This document shows, in pieces, positions 37,501 to 49,500 of a stretch of 64,000 nucleotides of DNA. Made by a program: the position numbers and the translations under genes. Under the pieces are notes generated by a model that was given only the letters and a program-made list of their open reading frames with translations, did not search any database and was not told the origin of the DNA. The stretch is from positions 42,677,681 through 42,741,680 of the forward strand of contig NC_088786.1 of the NCBI RefSeq assembly GCF_949628265.1. Reading direction: 5' to 3'. Each line of letters begins with the position of its first letter. Position 1 is the stretch's first letter. The stretch comes from Cloeon dipterum. Taxonomy: Eukaryota; Arthropoda; Insecta; Ephemeroptera; Baetidae.

Positions 37501-40500
37501 CGGGTTGCGATCTGCGCTGGTTTTCCCGCCGGTCAGAAATCATTATGGCGTCGAAATGAAAGGAGACGGTTCAACGGCCAATCAGAAGCGTCGAAAAAGA
37601 GGCGTGCCGACCTACTAGTTTCATTCCCGCGTATTTTTTAAAATTTCCATCAGCCTGACGTGCCATATAACGGTCGATTCGCTGATCGGCTGTTAGTAAA
37701 ACACTAAAAAATTAAAAAAATGTTTTTTTTATTATTTGATTACTAATTTTAGGGTAGTTTTAGTCGCTGCAGCAACAAACACCCCTATCCAATTAAACAA
37801 AATTGTGTGAAAACGTGGAGAAATTGGAGGCGCAGACAAGACAAGGTAGTTGTAATTAAATTTTGTTGCGAGGGTAGGCGGAGGCGGGGTGCGGGCCGCT
37901 GCGGAGAGGGTTTGTGCTAGTTGTTGCACAAAACAAACACACACGCGCGCGCGTTCACGTGTGTGCTGCTGGGTAACGGAGTTTTTCGAGTGCTCTTAGC
38001 CGGGGTGGAAAGGAGGAAAGTCGGGGCGCGCGGCAAGGGGGATGATAATGAGCGCGGGGCCGCATCTAATTAGCGCGGCGCCAAATTGCGCGTCTGCGTC
38101 TGCACCAGAGACGAAACAACGATGGAATTCCGCGCCTGCCAGGTGAATTTGCAACCCTCGAGATGATCGTTAGGGGTGTGCGTGCCTTATCACCCCGACA
38201 GCAATTAAGTTCGTTAAAACTGGAGACGCCAAACAATATATTGCAACCTCCTGCAGAGTCTGTTTTGCAATTCGGATGCACTTAAAAAAAATCGATGAGA
38301 AATTATTTTAGCGGCCATTTGGAAATTTTCTCAGGGGTGGATTATTTATTTTTTTGGTAATTTAGAGCCGCGCTTTGAGATTCGGCGGCCTTTGAAGTCG
38401 TAAATTGGTCCTTGTGGCGAGCCAAGCACGAACGATTAGTCACGCAGGCGAAAAACCGCTGCGAGCCGAGCCACCTGTGACACTTCTTTGCCTCCTTTTC
38501 TTCACTTTCACCCCCTGCCCTTCCACCCCGAAGCGGAAAATGATGGATTTGCTTACGACCCTCCGTCAAAACACCTTTTGCAAACGGGAGAAAGTATTTC
38601 CTTATCCTTAAACAGCCTGAGAAGTAAAAAATTTACATGGGATGATTTTAGGGGATGAATAATATAGATTTTCTAGCATGAAGATGCGTGCAAATATTCA
38701 AATTGCGGCATTGTGAGGCAGGTGAGGGTGAAAGGGGTGGCTGGGGGTGGCATCGTTTGCAATTAGCATTCCGAGCCAGTGCTGCACGGGGGCGAGCGCA
38801 AGCAAGGGTTAATTGTGCTCTCCGCCTAATTGAAATCTGCTTTTGTGCTGCGCCAATTACGCCAGAATTAGCCCCTGCAAATTCCGCCCTTGCGAATTCC
38901 TTCTTCCCGGCAGACAATCGGAAACACTAGCTGCTCCCGGAAGTCATCCCCTTAGCGTCCATTAGGGGTTGAAAATGAGAAATTTTCTAAAATTAGAAAT
39001 GAAAAATTTACAAAATTGATTTTTAATTTAGTTCTCTTCTATCCTGAGCTCAGGTTCAGTGATTTTCAGACCTGTGACATCCTACAAGTTAAATCAAAGG
39101 GGTGGTTTTAACCCTTAAAATATACAATTCAGGTAAAATTAATAATTAAAAAGTTTCAAACCGATATAATCAGAATTTATTCCTGGAAATCGTTACTTAT
39201 TATCATTTCCACCCCTAAAATCCACCCCTAATTTTCAACCCAAAGTTTTTGCTAATTTTAGGATCGAATTTGTTTTGTAACTGTCGGAGTAAACAAACAC
39301 AGAAGGGTTGAGAGATCTGGTCATTGTTGGTGTCGGGGGTTGCAGGGGGTGGAGAGAGTGGCACGATCCATTAATCACGGGCGGCAAACAGACGTTCGTG
39401 GCGCGTCGCTGTCCGAGCGGATTACGCAAATTGAGTGTGCACCTGTCCGAATTTCATCATCTACACGCGTCGCTGTCACTTCATCCAATAACAATTTATC
39501 CTCCGGCCCCGAATTCTCGTTTATTTAATTCCTGCGGATGCCGGAAAACAGCCGGCGTTTTTTTGTGAGTCTCCTTTTTTCTGGAGCACTCGGGAGACTT
39601 TGTTCTGCTCGAGTTTCGCTTCCCAGGAGACAGCGCGTCCGTGGTGCGTCTCGAGCCTAATGCAATAAAACCGGCTTTTAATCCATTTCCAACGCAAATC
39701 CCTTTTGTTCTTGAGCCGCGCTCCGTCTGGCTAAAGCAAAAAAGCAGGTAATGCACCGACGCATTAGCCGCGAAACCACATCAAACAAACAAAACAAAAC
39801 AAGAAAGCCGGCGTAATTTGCAGCTGCGAATGAAATTTCCGCCCGCGCATTTTGATTGACGGCGTTAATTTCGCGTGCGGTCCGATTGTTCCTGACGCGG
39901 CGTGCGTGTGTGTGTGCAAATAAATTGTGCTGCCGCTTGTGTGACGAGGGTTGAAACGCACGCCACTCGCACCCAGCGCTCCCAACTCAGCCCCAAAACC
40001 AAAGTTTGCACCCAGCCTGACACAAAATTCAAAGTTAATTAAACGGATCACGCGTTGCTCTCGTATTTTTTGTTTTATTTATATTTATTTTTAGTTTTCA
40101 GATTATCCTCTTAAAAAATACTTAAATTTTGCAAATCACCCCCATTTTAATTTAAAAATAAATTTTAAACGTTTTTAAAACTGATTTTAATTAAATAGAA
40201 AATTTCATCCCTAAAAAATAAAAACACCTTTTGGAAAGACGCGAGCAGTTCGGGCGAGGAGTGAGTATGTGTCTGTGTGGTGTGCGAGGGGCTGTTTTTG
40301 TTTTGGGGTGCGCAGAGCCGGTGGTGGGGGGTGCGCGTTGGCGGCGGTGGCGCCGATCGATCGGCGCCGGCGGGAGGCATCGGCCGGGCACTCGCGCCTC
40401 GGCCCTCGCCGCACGAGCACCCGTCCGTCCTGCCTGCCTGCCTGCCCGTCCGCCGACCGCGGTGAGTACGCAACCCCCGACTCGCACGTCCGCAACCCCC

Positions 40501-43500
40501 AGGTCCTTTGCAAAGGGTGCCGGGCGAGCCGATTTTCCAGGTCTCGGGGGTACGGAAACCCTTGCTTGGAGGTTGAAAGGGGGATATTTCCACGTTCTAG
40601 ATTTTTTCCGAGGGTACCTAACCCTTATTTAGGGGTTGGGTTTTGATTAAAAAATTTTTAAAGTCTGAAATTTTCGCGTCAGGCGTTGAGAGACCTTTAT
40701 TAAATGGTTGCATTTATTTTTTGGGGTAAACTACCCTTGTTTAAGGGTTGCAGTGCCCGAATGCATTTTATTTATGTCATCAGGAGTCCAGTAAGAATGT
40801 GTTTAAGAGTTAAATTTGGTCGTTAAATTCCATCCGAGGCTATCCAACCCTTAATTTTAGGGGTTGAGAATATTTTTTAATTAAAATTTCGGAAATAAAA
40901 CCAATCTTTTTCTTGTTAAAGGGGTTGGAACAGCCCTTATTGTAAGAATTTAAAACGACAGATTTTTTACATTAAGGAATTTCGCTTTTCCGAGGCTTTT
41001 TGCAAATTTAATTTTGATAAAATTGTTGCGTCGGTGCAGGCACGGGGTGGGAAATGCAGAGGGATGAGTCGGAGCCGTGTGCACTTTTGCAAAGGCTTCT
41101 CTCTCTCTCTCTCTCTTTTTCCCTCTCGGCCATCAATCAAAGTAATCCGCGACCCACATTCCCGATTCTTCCTCCTTTTCTAGATTCCTTTTTCTGCCAT
41201 TGATTTTTTTCTGTCATTTTTTAAAAATTCATTTGGGAATTTTCGAGCGAGATATTTAATGCGTCGCGCACTAGAATTCTTTTGTCCGCGCGGAGAGCGG
41301 AATGCTTTTAGCAATTCGCGTCTGTCGCCGTCGGCAAAAGTAATTTTCGCTCTCCCTGCACCGCGAGCCCGCACTCACTTTTAATCGTCCATTCAAAGAG
41401 GGGAAAATTCAAATGCACGCTGTGTAGCAAAAATATATTTACGAGCTCAAAACGACTTTGAAAAGTGCCAAATGGACGCATTCTCCATTAGAAACACATT
41501 TTTCCGCTAAATTAATCCGTGATGAGATCCAAGCAGCTCAAAGGCGTTTAAATTTAAAAATTCCTCAGGGTACTAATTTCTGGCCCTGTTTTTAGGGATA
41601 AAATTTTGTTCTCCAAATTAAACAAAAATACCCTGGCTGATTTTTTTGCAAAATGAGAATTTTTGTGAATGTTTAGCAAAAAAATCCTAGAAATAATTAT
41701 TGAACGGCATTTTTATTTAAATCGGAATGCCGATGTGATCTTTGCTTGATTAATTAGCATCGCAAGGGTTGCAATCGAGCTTTTCCGGCTTCGTTGCAGA
41801 GCGAGAAACCGGCAAAGTCGCACGAATAATCCGATAAAAGTAAAAAATAGAGAATTGCTGCGTGTCTGCGAATAAAATGTAGAAAAAAATAATAATTGCA
41901 TTTGGTCGCGTGTTTGTGACAGCCGGGTGGGCGGGCGGGCGGGCGCACCCCTTCCTCATCCTCCACTTAATTATTTCCATTCTTCCGAGAATAATTAAGG
42001 AAACGCGCGGACAAAAAGCATCAGCAGAGAGGAAAGGAAACGATGCGCTCTCTGCCGTCCTCCGCCGCCGCTTTTGTTGTTGATGCGCAGCTTCTTATTT
42101 TCCTCCTTCACGGTGAAGAGTTTTATTTTTAAATGTTAACCTGATTTAACTGTAATAAACCATTATTTTTCCTTTGGTAACAATTCTAGAAGAATGATGA
42201 CAAAAAATCCGCGTGCGGAACAATGTCAAAAAGGGAAAAGATGTGTTTTTACACGTCTCCGGAGGCGAGGCAGCCGCGCGCGCGGCGAGACGTGAGCGGT
42301 GCGTGCTCGTAAATTTGCCGGCCAAAGTGCTCGCGGGATTTGAGATAAAGAGGCGCAACTTGAGCCTGTCTGCGCCGCAATACGCCTCAACAAAATTCAA
42401 ATAAAAATGTTATTTACATTAAAAAAAAATTATTATTTTCGAGGGCAGGAATCGATTGCTTTTTTCTTGTCTGAATTTTGTAGCGATCGGCGGAAACAGC
42501 GGTACAGCGAGAGCGATTGTGTTGTGTGTTTGTCAAACGCGAGAGCGAGAGCTGCGGTTTCGGCTCAAACGGATCAGCGCGGTCAGATTTAAAAGCCATT
42601 TGCGCGTGTTTCCAGTGCTCTCCCCTCGGCAAATCATGCTTTTCCGATCACCTCAAACATAAACAGCGATATTATACAAGAACAAAATCTGCAACTCGTG
42701 CTACGGTGAGGGGTAGGAAAAAAAATGCAAAAATCGATTTTCGCGAGACAAAGGGGACTGACTCTCTTTTCGCAACTCGTGTCTGTTGGCATGAATTTTT
42801 AAAAATGCGCCGTCTCGGACTGTGCGAGTTTTGTCCGTGTGTGTGTGCCGCAGCAGGAGGAGTAATCAGAAGCGTACGTCGCGTCGACACTTTGATCCAC
42901 GCGGCGTCGAATCGTAAATCATTTTCGCCGCCGGGCACCGAGATCCGAGGTGCAGAGAAAAGCCCTCGCCCACTTGCCAATTTCCTCCTGCCTCGAATAT
43001 AATCATCCTTGACGCTCGACGCCGGGAAATTGATCATTAAAACCGTCCTGATATCGATTGCAAAAATAACAAACAAAATGGCCGCTATAAATAACTTGGT
43101 AGCAAAAACGTTTTTTGGAATTTTCAGAAGCGGCTCAAAACGGGAATGTTGATCTGAGTGACTTGAAAACTATTTAGACCTTTAGTCAGGGTGGAATTTT
43201 ATTACCATGGTAAATATCAACCCTATAGAACACTCTGGGGATGATTTATTAAGGGTTGAAAATGCTAGTTTGGTGATTTTGTTCAAATTTTTTTGTTATC
43301 AGTAATGAAGGTTTACTTCTCAGGGGATGACTTTTATTCAACCCTATAGATTATTTAGGGGTAGTATTTCAAATATTTGTAATGAAATAATTTATTCGAA
43401 TCCATATTTGCCAATTTGCACCCTGGGAATGACTAACCGAATGTTGGTTTTGCATAAATAAATTGAATTTGTCGGTGCCAAAGTCTGTCATCGGCGCGCA

Positions 43501-46500
43501 CGGCGAGAGTTGTTTATTCGCTGGGCCGCGCGCTAAATCGATGCGCGTCGACAATCGAGGGTGCGAGAGATAGCACCCAGGGACGAAAAAAACATGATTT
43601 ATGTGACCATTTTTGCTCCCCCGTTGCGACTGTAAAGTCACAAATTCACAAATATATACGCTCGCAAAAATGAAAGAGCGCAAATGAGAGCAGAGACGTC
43701 CCTTTGTCACGGCAAGAAACTTTTTGTCGGCGCGGATGAGAAAAAAGAAGCTTTGCATAGCAATGAGCTGCCTGCGGATTAAAAGTCACAAGTTCGGATG
43801 AGAGAAAAAGCTAAAGTAAAGTTTTTGCAGGTAATTTATTGACGGGTTTAAATTTGAATAAAAGGAAAAGGATTATCAAACTGCTCTGAATAAAGTAGGA
43901 CGACTTTTTTACAAAAATTTAAATTTCAAGGCTGGAAAAGAGACTGAAAAATAATTTAGGGATTGAAAAATATCATGATTGCTTATTTAAAATTCTGTTC
44001 TCATCAGAACAGACTTAAAATTATTTAAATTCGTTAAAGAAATAAATTATCACCCCCAATAATCCAATAAAAACTGTTTTTTTCCAACCCCTACAATTTT
44101 AATTCGGGGTTGTTGTATTAGAAGCAGAAAAAACACAGTTTTCGACTTTAAAATAATTTATTTCGCATTAAATTTAAAGAGGGATTGATTTTTGAGGCCC
44201 AAAACTTGCCAAAAACATTTTGCAAAGTAATGTTGCGCAATTGCGCTCGGTATCGGTGTTGCGTTAAGGGTGGAAAACCGGGAAAAACCGGTTGGGGGCG
44301 CGCGCAGCCGGCGGCGGTGGTGGTGCTGCGTGCGCGATCGATCGGCACCGCGCGACCGAGCGGCCAGGCAGGCGGGCGGGCGGGCGGGATGAGTCATCGC
44401 CGCCGCGCGCGTCTCCGAGAGAGCGAGCAACCCCGTTCCCAGCCGCAACCCCCGCCGCTCACTCTTTCATCCCCGGCCAAACGCAACCACCGGGCCGAAA
44501 ATCACAGTGTGCAAAATTAATTCACAATAAAACCAAAAATCATCCCTTGAAGTGTCTGCTGGTTGAATTTGGCACTGATCTGCTTTTTATTTTATTTTCC
44601 GAAATTAAATTAAATAATATTGCTATAAATTTTATTTATTTAAAAAAATATTTGTATCGAAAAAATTTTTATTTTTTTAGGAAAAAAACAGCGCCTTTCT
44701 GTGGTTAGAATTTTCAGTGTGTTCGGAATTGGCACTTTGCTGCTGAGGGCCGAGAGCGTTTGAGGCGCGCGGAGTCGGCGCTTTGATGACGATTCGAGGA
44801 CGCGAATTGCGCTGCAGAGCAGAGCAAAAGACGGAAAGAAAAAGCCGGCTTTGACGCGCGCGAGGGGAGCTGCTGCTGCTGCTGCTGCTTTTCATTGCCG
44901 TCTCTTCTCTAGGCCAGCCAGTCGGCGTGATAATCTGGGTCAAAATCTGCACAAACCAAATCCCAGCTTTGTCACTCGACTCGTCGCAACTCGCTAAGTT
45001 CGCGCGAAATTGAATTAGCCCCGAGGAGAAACGCGCCGAAAGCTCATTTTCCGACGCGTAAACTCAATTTGCACTGCTTGCCGACTTCCTTTTAAAAAGA
45101 ATTTTCTCGCAAAGAAATTGATAAGTGACAAAAATTGTGTTTATTAAGCCTGTCTTATGAAACAGGGCGTTGCTAATTTTTCAGGGTCATGAAAACAAAT
45201 TCTGAAAGTTGCAAGGTTTCAAATAAATTCATTTTCTACCAAATTTGAATAATTCAATCCCCAATAAAACAGCATCTTGCACAATTAAAGGGTTTGAAAA
45301 TTTTCAGGACCATACACCTAAGCCCTGAAAACAAATTGTGAAGGTTGCATGTCCATCGTGTGAAAGGATTTTTTTAAATTAATTCCCAAAAATCACAATT
45401 TTAGTAAAATTAACTCAATATGGCATTTTCAACCCTTAATAAAACAACCCCCAGTGTAAATTTGGGGTTGAAAGTTCTCAGGGCTACACAACTGTATCCT
45501 GAGATGAAGTTAAGAGAGTTTTAAACCTGTCAGGCTACAAAAAAAAATTTTAAAAGGTTCTGAAAATTCGAAAAAATCATATTTTACCAAATTTGAAAAA
45601 AAAATCAGCAACGGATTCGTGTAGGTTGAAACTGTCCAGGCTCAGAAATATTTTGAATATTTAAATTATTAGGAGCTCCCTCCTGCCATTTATACGTTAA
45701 AGGGATATTTAAGTGAAATATTTCACGTCAGTGGTGTCTTGATAATTACGAGCAAAGTTTTGATGCACATCAAAAGTTTGCGCAGCGGAAATTAATCGCA
45801 TCTTTCGCCGGGCCGCAAATAACGGCGGCCGAGAATTTATTTGAAAAGTTTGCAGGGAAAAGTGTCACCTCGAGAGAGCGACTTTGGCAAAACACGCACA
45901 AATCTTGATGCCTTTCCGATGAAATTAATGGGAAAACGATATTTAAAAAATAAGTACTGCACAGCGGCTGCTTTTTAATTTGGCAGAGAGGAGCGATTGT
46001 TTGGGTCGAGATTGGGGCTGCTACTCGCTCCCCCGGCGGCCATCAATTTCCACCCTCTTGTGTGAGAGCGGCAAGGAGCAATCGATGCTCAGCCGCACTT
46101 TCCGACTTCTCCACTTTTTCTCACTCATTTCCCTTCACAATGAAGATAATTGCGAGAGCACTTGAGCTGCCGGCGACAAAAGAACCCCTTTCCCCAAATC
46201 CGTGAAAAATGGGAAAAATCGGAAAAAATTGCTATTTTTGCGCTAGATTTTTAATTTTTTTTTAAATTAGAAACCCTCGATGACAACCTGAAGACTGAAA
46301 AGACTTTAAAATAACATTTTCGGGTATTTTTATCTTGCTTGTGGAGAGATTGCGAAGAAAACAGTTTCATTTTGGCGTGAAGAGGAGCAAACAGGGCTTG
46401 TGTCGCAATATCCGCCGCCACAAATCTCCTTTGCCGACATAATTGAATCGGCGCGGAAGCCATTAGTCCTCTTGCCTCAAGTTGGTTGTGTGTTTGTTTG

Positions 46501-49500
46501 TGCCCGACACACATTCATATGCTAAAAGCCCACTAATGCCTTTTTAAAGCCGCCTATTCTTGCAAAAACTCTGTTTGGCTTGCAATTTAATCAAGAAAAA
46601 CCTCATAAATAGTTTTAAATTAGATTAAATATCGTCATTTTCTGCAAAAGACTTGAAATTGACGCGAAGAAACACTTGCGCTTGGAAGCCATGTTGAAAA
46701 ATGGCGGCACAAATAACAAAAAATATCCAAGATGGCGTCAGTTGTCTGTTGACTGCCAAACATTCGAATAATCTAATTAAATTTGGGTCAGGTGACGCCC
46801 TGAAACTAATTAATGCTGCCTTTAAGAGTTTGGTGTTTGTTTTGCGGCTCTCGGCACCGCCCAGCAGCGGCGAATAATTATTGTTTGTTTGCATTGGGCT
46901 CGCCACCGCCGCCGCCGCCGCCGTGTGATTATGGATCTCTTCTCGCGCGTAATCGGTTCGTTGGCGCCGCGGCGTCTGTAGTTTGCGGCTCTTCGCTACG
47001 CGTTTTGTTTACACCAGCGGGTGACCTTTCGGCGCGGATCGACGCCTCCGGCTCACCATTGACCTTTGGATTAATTTTCTGATTCGCGTGCGGCGCCAGT
47101 CGCGTGCCAATTGGGCGTCAAACTCCGCCCTGCATACCGCCTAATTAATCCTTTCTCGCTTATTAATCGAATTATTTCCGGTCGCATCACGCTAAAATAC
47201 TTTAATAACGTCCGTTCTGTACCTGAAATAGGTTTTCAGACCTCCTGGGTTTAAAAATGTGTTTAGTCAATTTCGTCAAATTGGCATTTTTGCTCCCCTA
47301 TAAATCATCCCCTAGTAATCTCTAAGTTTTGAAACTTTTCAGGGTAGCGCAGGTATACCCTGAGATGATACTCAGAAAATTTTAAAGCTGTAAAACGATT
47401 AATAATTTTAAATTTAAAATTTAAGTGTTGAAAAGTGCCAAACAAATGAAAAAAATTCCCAATATGGCAATTTTGACCGATGATAAAACATCCCTTAGTG
47501 AACCTAGGAGATTCTAGATTTCCAGGTTGGTACATCTACATCCTGAGACCAGGTTCAAAATTTCTTAGACGTGTAAGATTATTCGTTAGATAAATAAAAA
47601 TTCTATAAATTAAAAAAATAATTAAATTTGTTAATTTTTAACTTCCTCGAATCTCCTTGAAAATGAAATTAACAGTCAAGGGAAAAGGTTAAAAGGTCAC
47701 ACGTTATCAGAAATTAATGTTCGGACGAAAAATCGAGTGAAGTAGGAGCCAATTTTGTGCTGCACTTGTTTCATCGCCGAATGGCTTTTTACTGCGGAAT
47801 AAAACATTTTACGATGCGCGCACGCGGACCAAAAATTATTATCTTTGCTAGCGTAGCGTCTGCTGCAACTTTTATCGCCGCACGCCGCTTTGCAATCGTC
47901 TTCGCGGCCGCTCGATAATTGCGAGAAAGCTCATATATCTTTTATACCACTTGAACACAAAAGATTTGTTTCTGCCTGCAGTGCAAAGCTCTTAAACATT
48001 ATTTTGTGATTTTTATGTTGCAGGTGTCGGTTTGTGATGAATACAGCCTGCCAGTAGACTTTGTCAACAGACGCACCCGCAGTTTTGCGTCCGGCTTGGC
48101 CAATTGGACGCCCAGTCCCAGTGGAGAAAACGTGAGTTGGACAATTTAAATGATAGAGATGGTCTTTGATGAATTTTCTTACGATTAGCCCACCAATCGA
48201 TTCCTCAGTGTCGAATTAGGTAAAATTGATGTTTTTCCCTCCAAAAAGTCGAGCGCGACGTGCGAACCGTTTTTTCCCGCTAAAACAAATGAATGCGAGC
48301 ACGCATGCGCTTGTACGAATTCATTTTTTGGCGGGAAAAAACGGTTTTCACGTGGTGCAGGACTTTTTTAACTAAAAAAATATCGATTTTACCTAATTCG
48401 ACCCCCCAGGAATCGATTGGTGGGCTCAGAAACTTCGTCAAAGACGGTCTTTAGACAGAAAGACCTGTAAATTGCGTTCTCGTTTGGAGTGTGGGCAGCC
48501 AATTTTGATTTAGAGCCGAAAGAAGCTGCACACGTCGGCGGTGATTAAGAGCCGAGTGATTTATTTCGGTTCTCGCTGTGGGGCGTCTCGTCGCATCCAT
48601 CATGAGGAATTTCCCCGCCATATTCTCGGCGGTTATTGGGCAAATTTCGCCTCTGCCGAGAATTGATTCTGCGAGCGCGCGGTTTAATTGCACTCTGCTC
48701 TGCTCTTGGCACCAGACCAGCCGAAAATGTCGTTTCTGCTCCACTGCATTGCTACCCTCGCCGCTAAACTGATTTTAATATTAAATCGCTCTCCAATTTT
48801 TCACTTTTTCTATTTAAATAAATCTGATTTTATTGCAGCTTCAAGTGCTCGCGGGCTACAGCGACCCCCGCGACTGCAAAGCGTACCTGGAGCCGGGCGA
48901 GGCGGCCTGCAATAAAGTCTACGCGAGCCCAGACGCCGACAAGTACAGCAGACCTCACCGACCGCCCAAAGGTGCCCTACTTTCTTTCTTTCCTTTCTTT
49001 CTTGCTTTTCGTTTCATCTGCACCGCGACGCTCTTTTCTAAACCCCGATTCCTGCGCTGCATTAAATATTTAAATTTCAAAGCAATTCACTGTGGCTTTT
49101 AAATGGAATAACCCTGAGCTCAGGTGCAGATGCAGAGCCACGTTTTTCGGATCGATCGGGGAGGGGAGGGGGAGAAGCCATTTTCCGGCTTGTCTCGTGT
49201 GTTTACGTCTTGTCGCGACATTTTCAATCACTTACCGCAAAATCCCCCTCGCGCTCTTTTGATTCTCGGAGAAAAAAAAATGAGATTTGGCGAAAATTGA
49301 TGCTGCCGGCCGCGGCGAGTCTCCGGGGACGAAACGAGAGGAATGAAAAGATGCAATATTCACTGGAAGCGTATGGAAACAAAGCAAAATCGGACTGCGG
49401 GGAAATTTTGTGCCCGAGCATCAGCGGAACGGCCATTAAGCTGAGTGCCTGAGTTGGTTGCACCTGCGCTAAGCCGCCAAAAACCAGCCTCCTCTTCAAA

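Larger units (their letters stand above)
35833..40229. other. Large SH2-gene intron, middle part
   Basis: No supported gene. It includes two inverted dispersed-repeat copies (37142, 37353). Frames such as 36366-36614 or 36873-37277 overlap on both strands and are not called. Confidence 0.45.

Noticed and set aside
42517..43002. 161-codon plus-strand frame with several cysteines
   Set aside because: No recognisable zinc-binding spacing or splice context, and a 134-codon frame overlaps it on the other strand.
40615..45475. Telomere-like TTAGGG / CCCTAA strings
   Set aside because: They are single interrupted units in inverted pairs, not tandem TTAGG arrays, so not an interstitial telomere.
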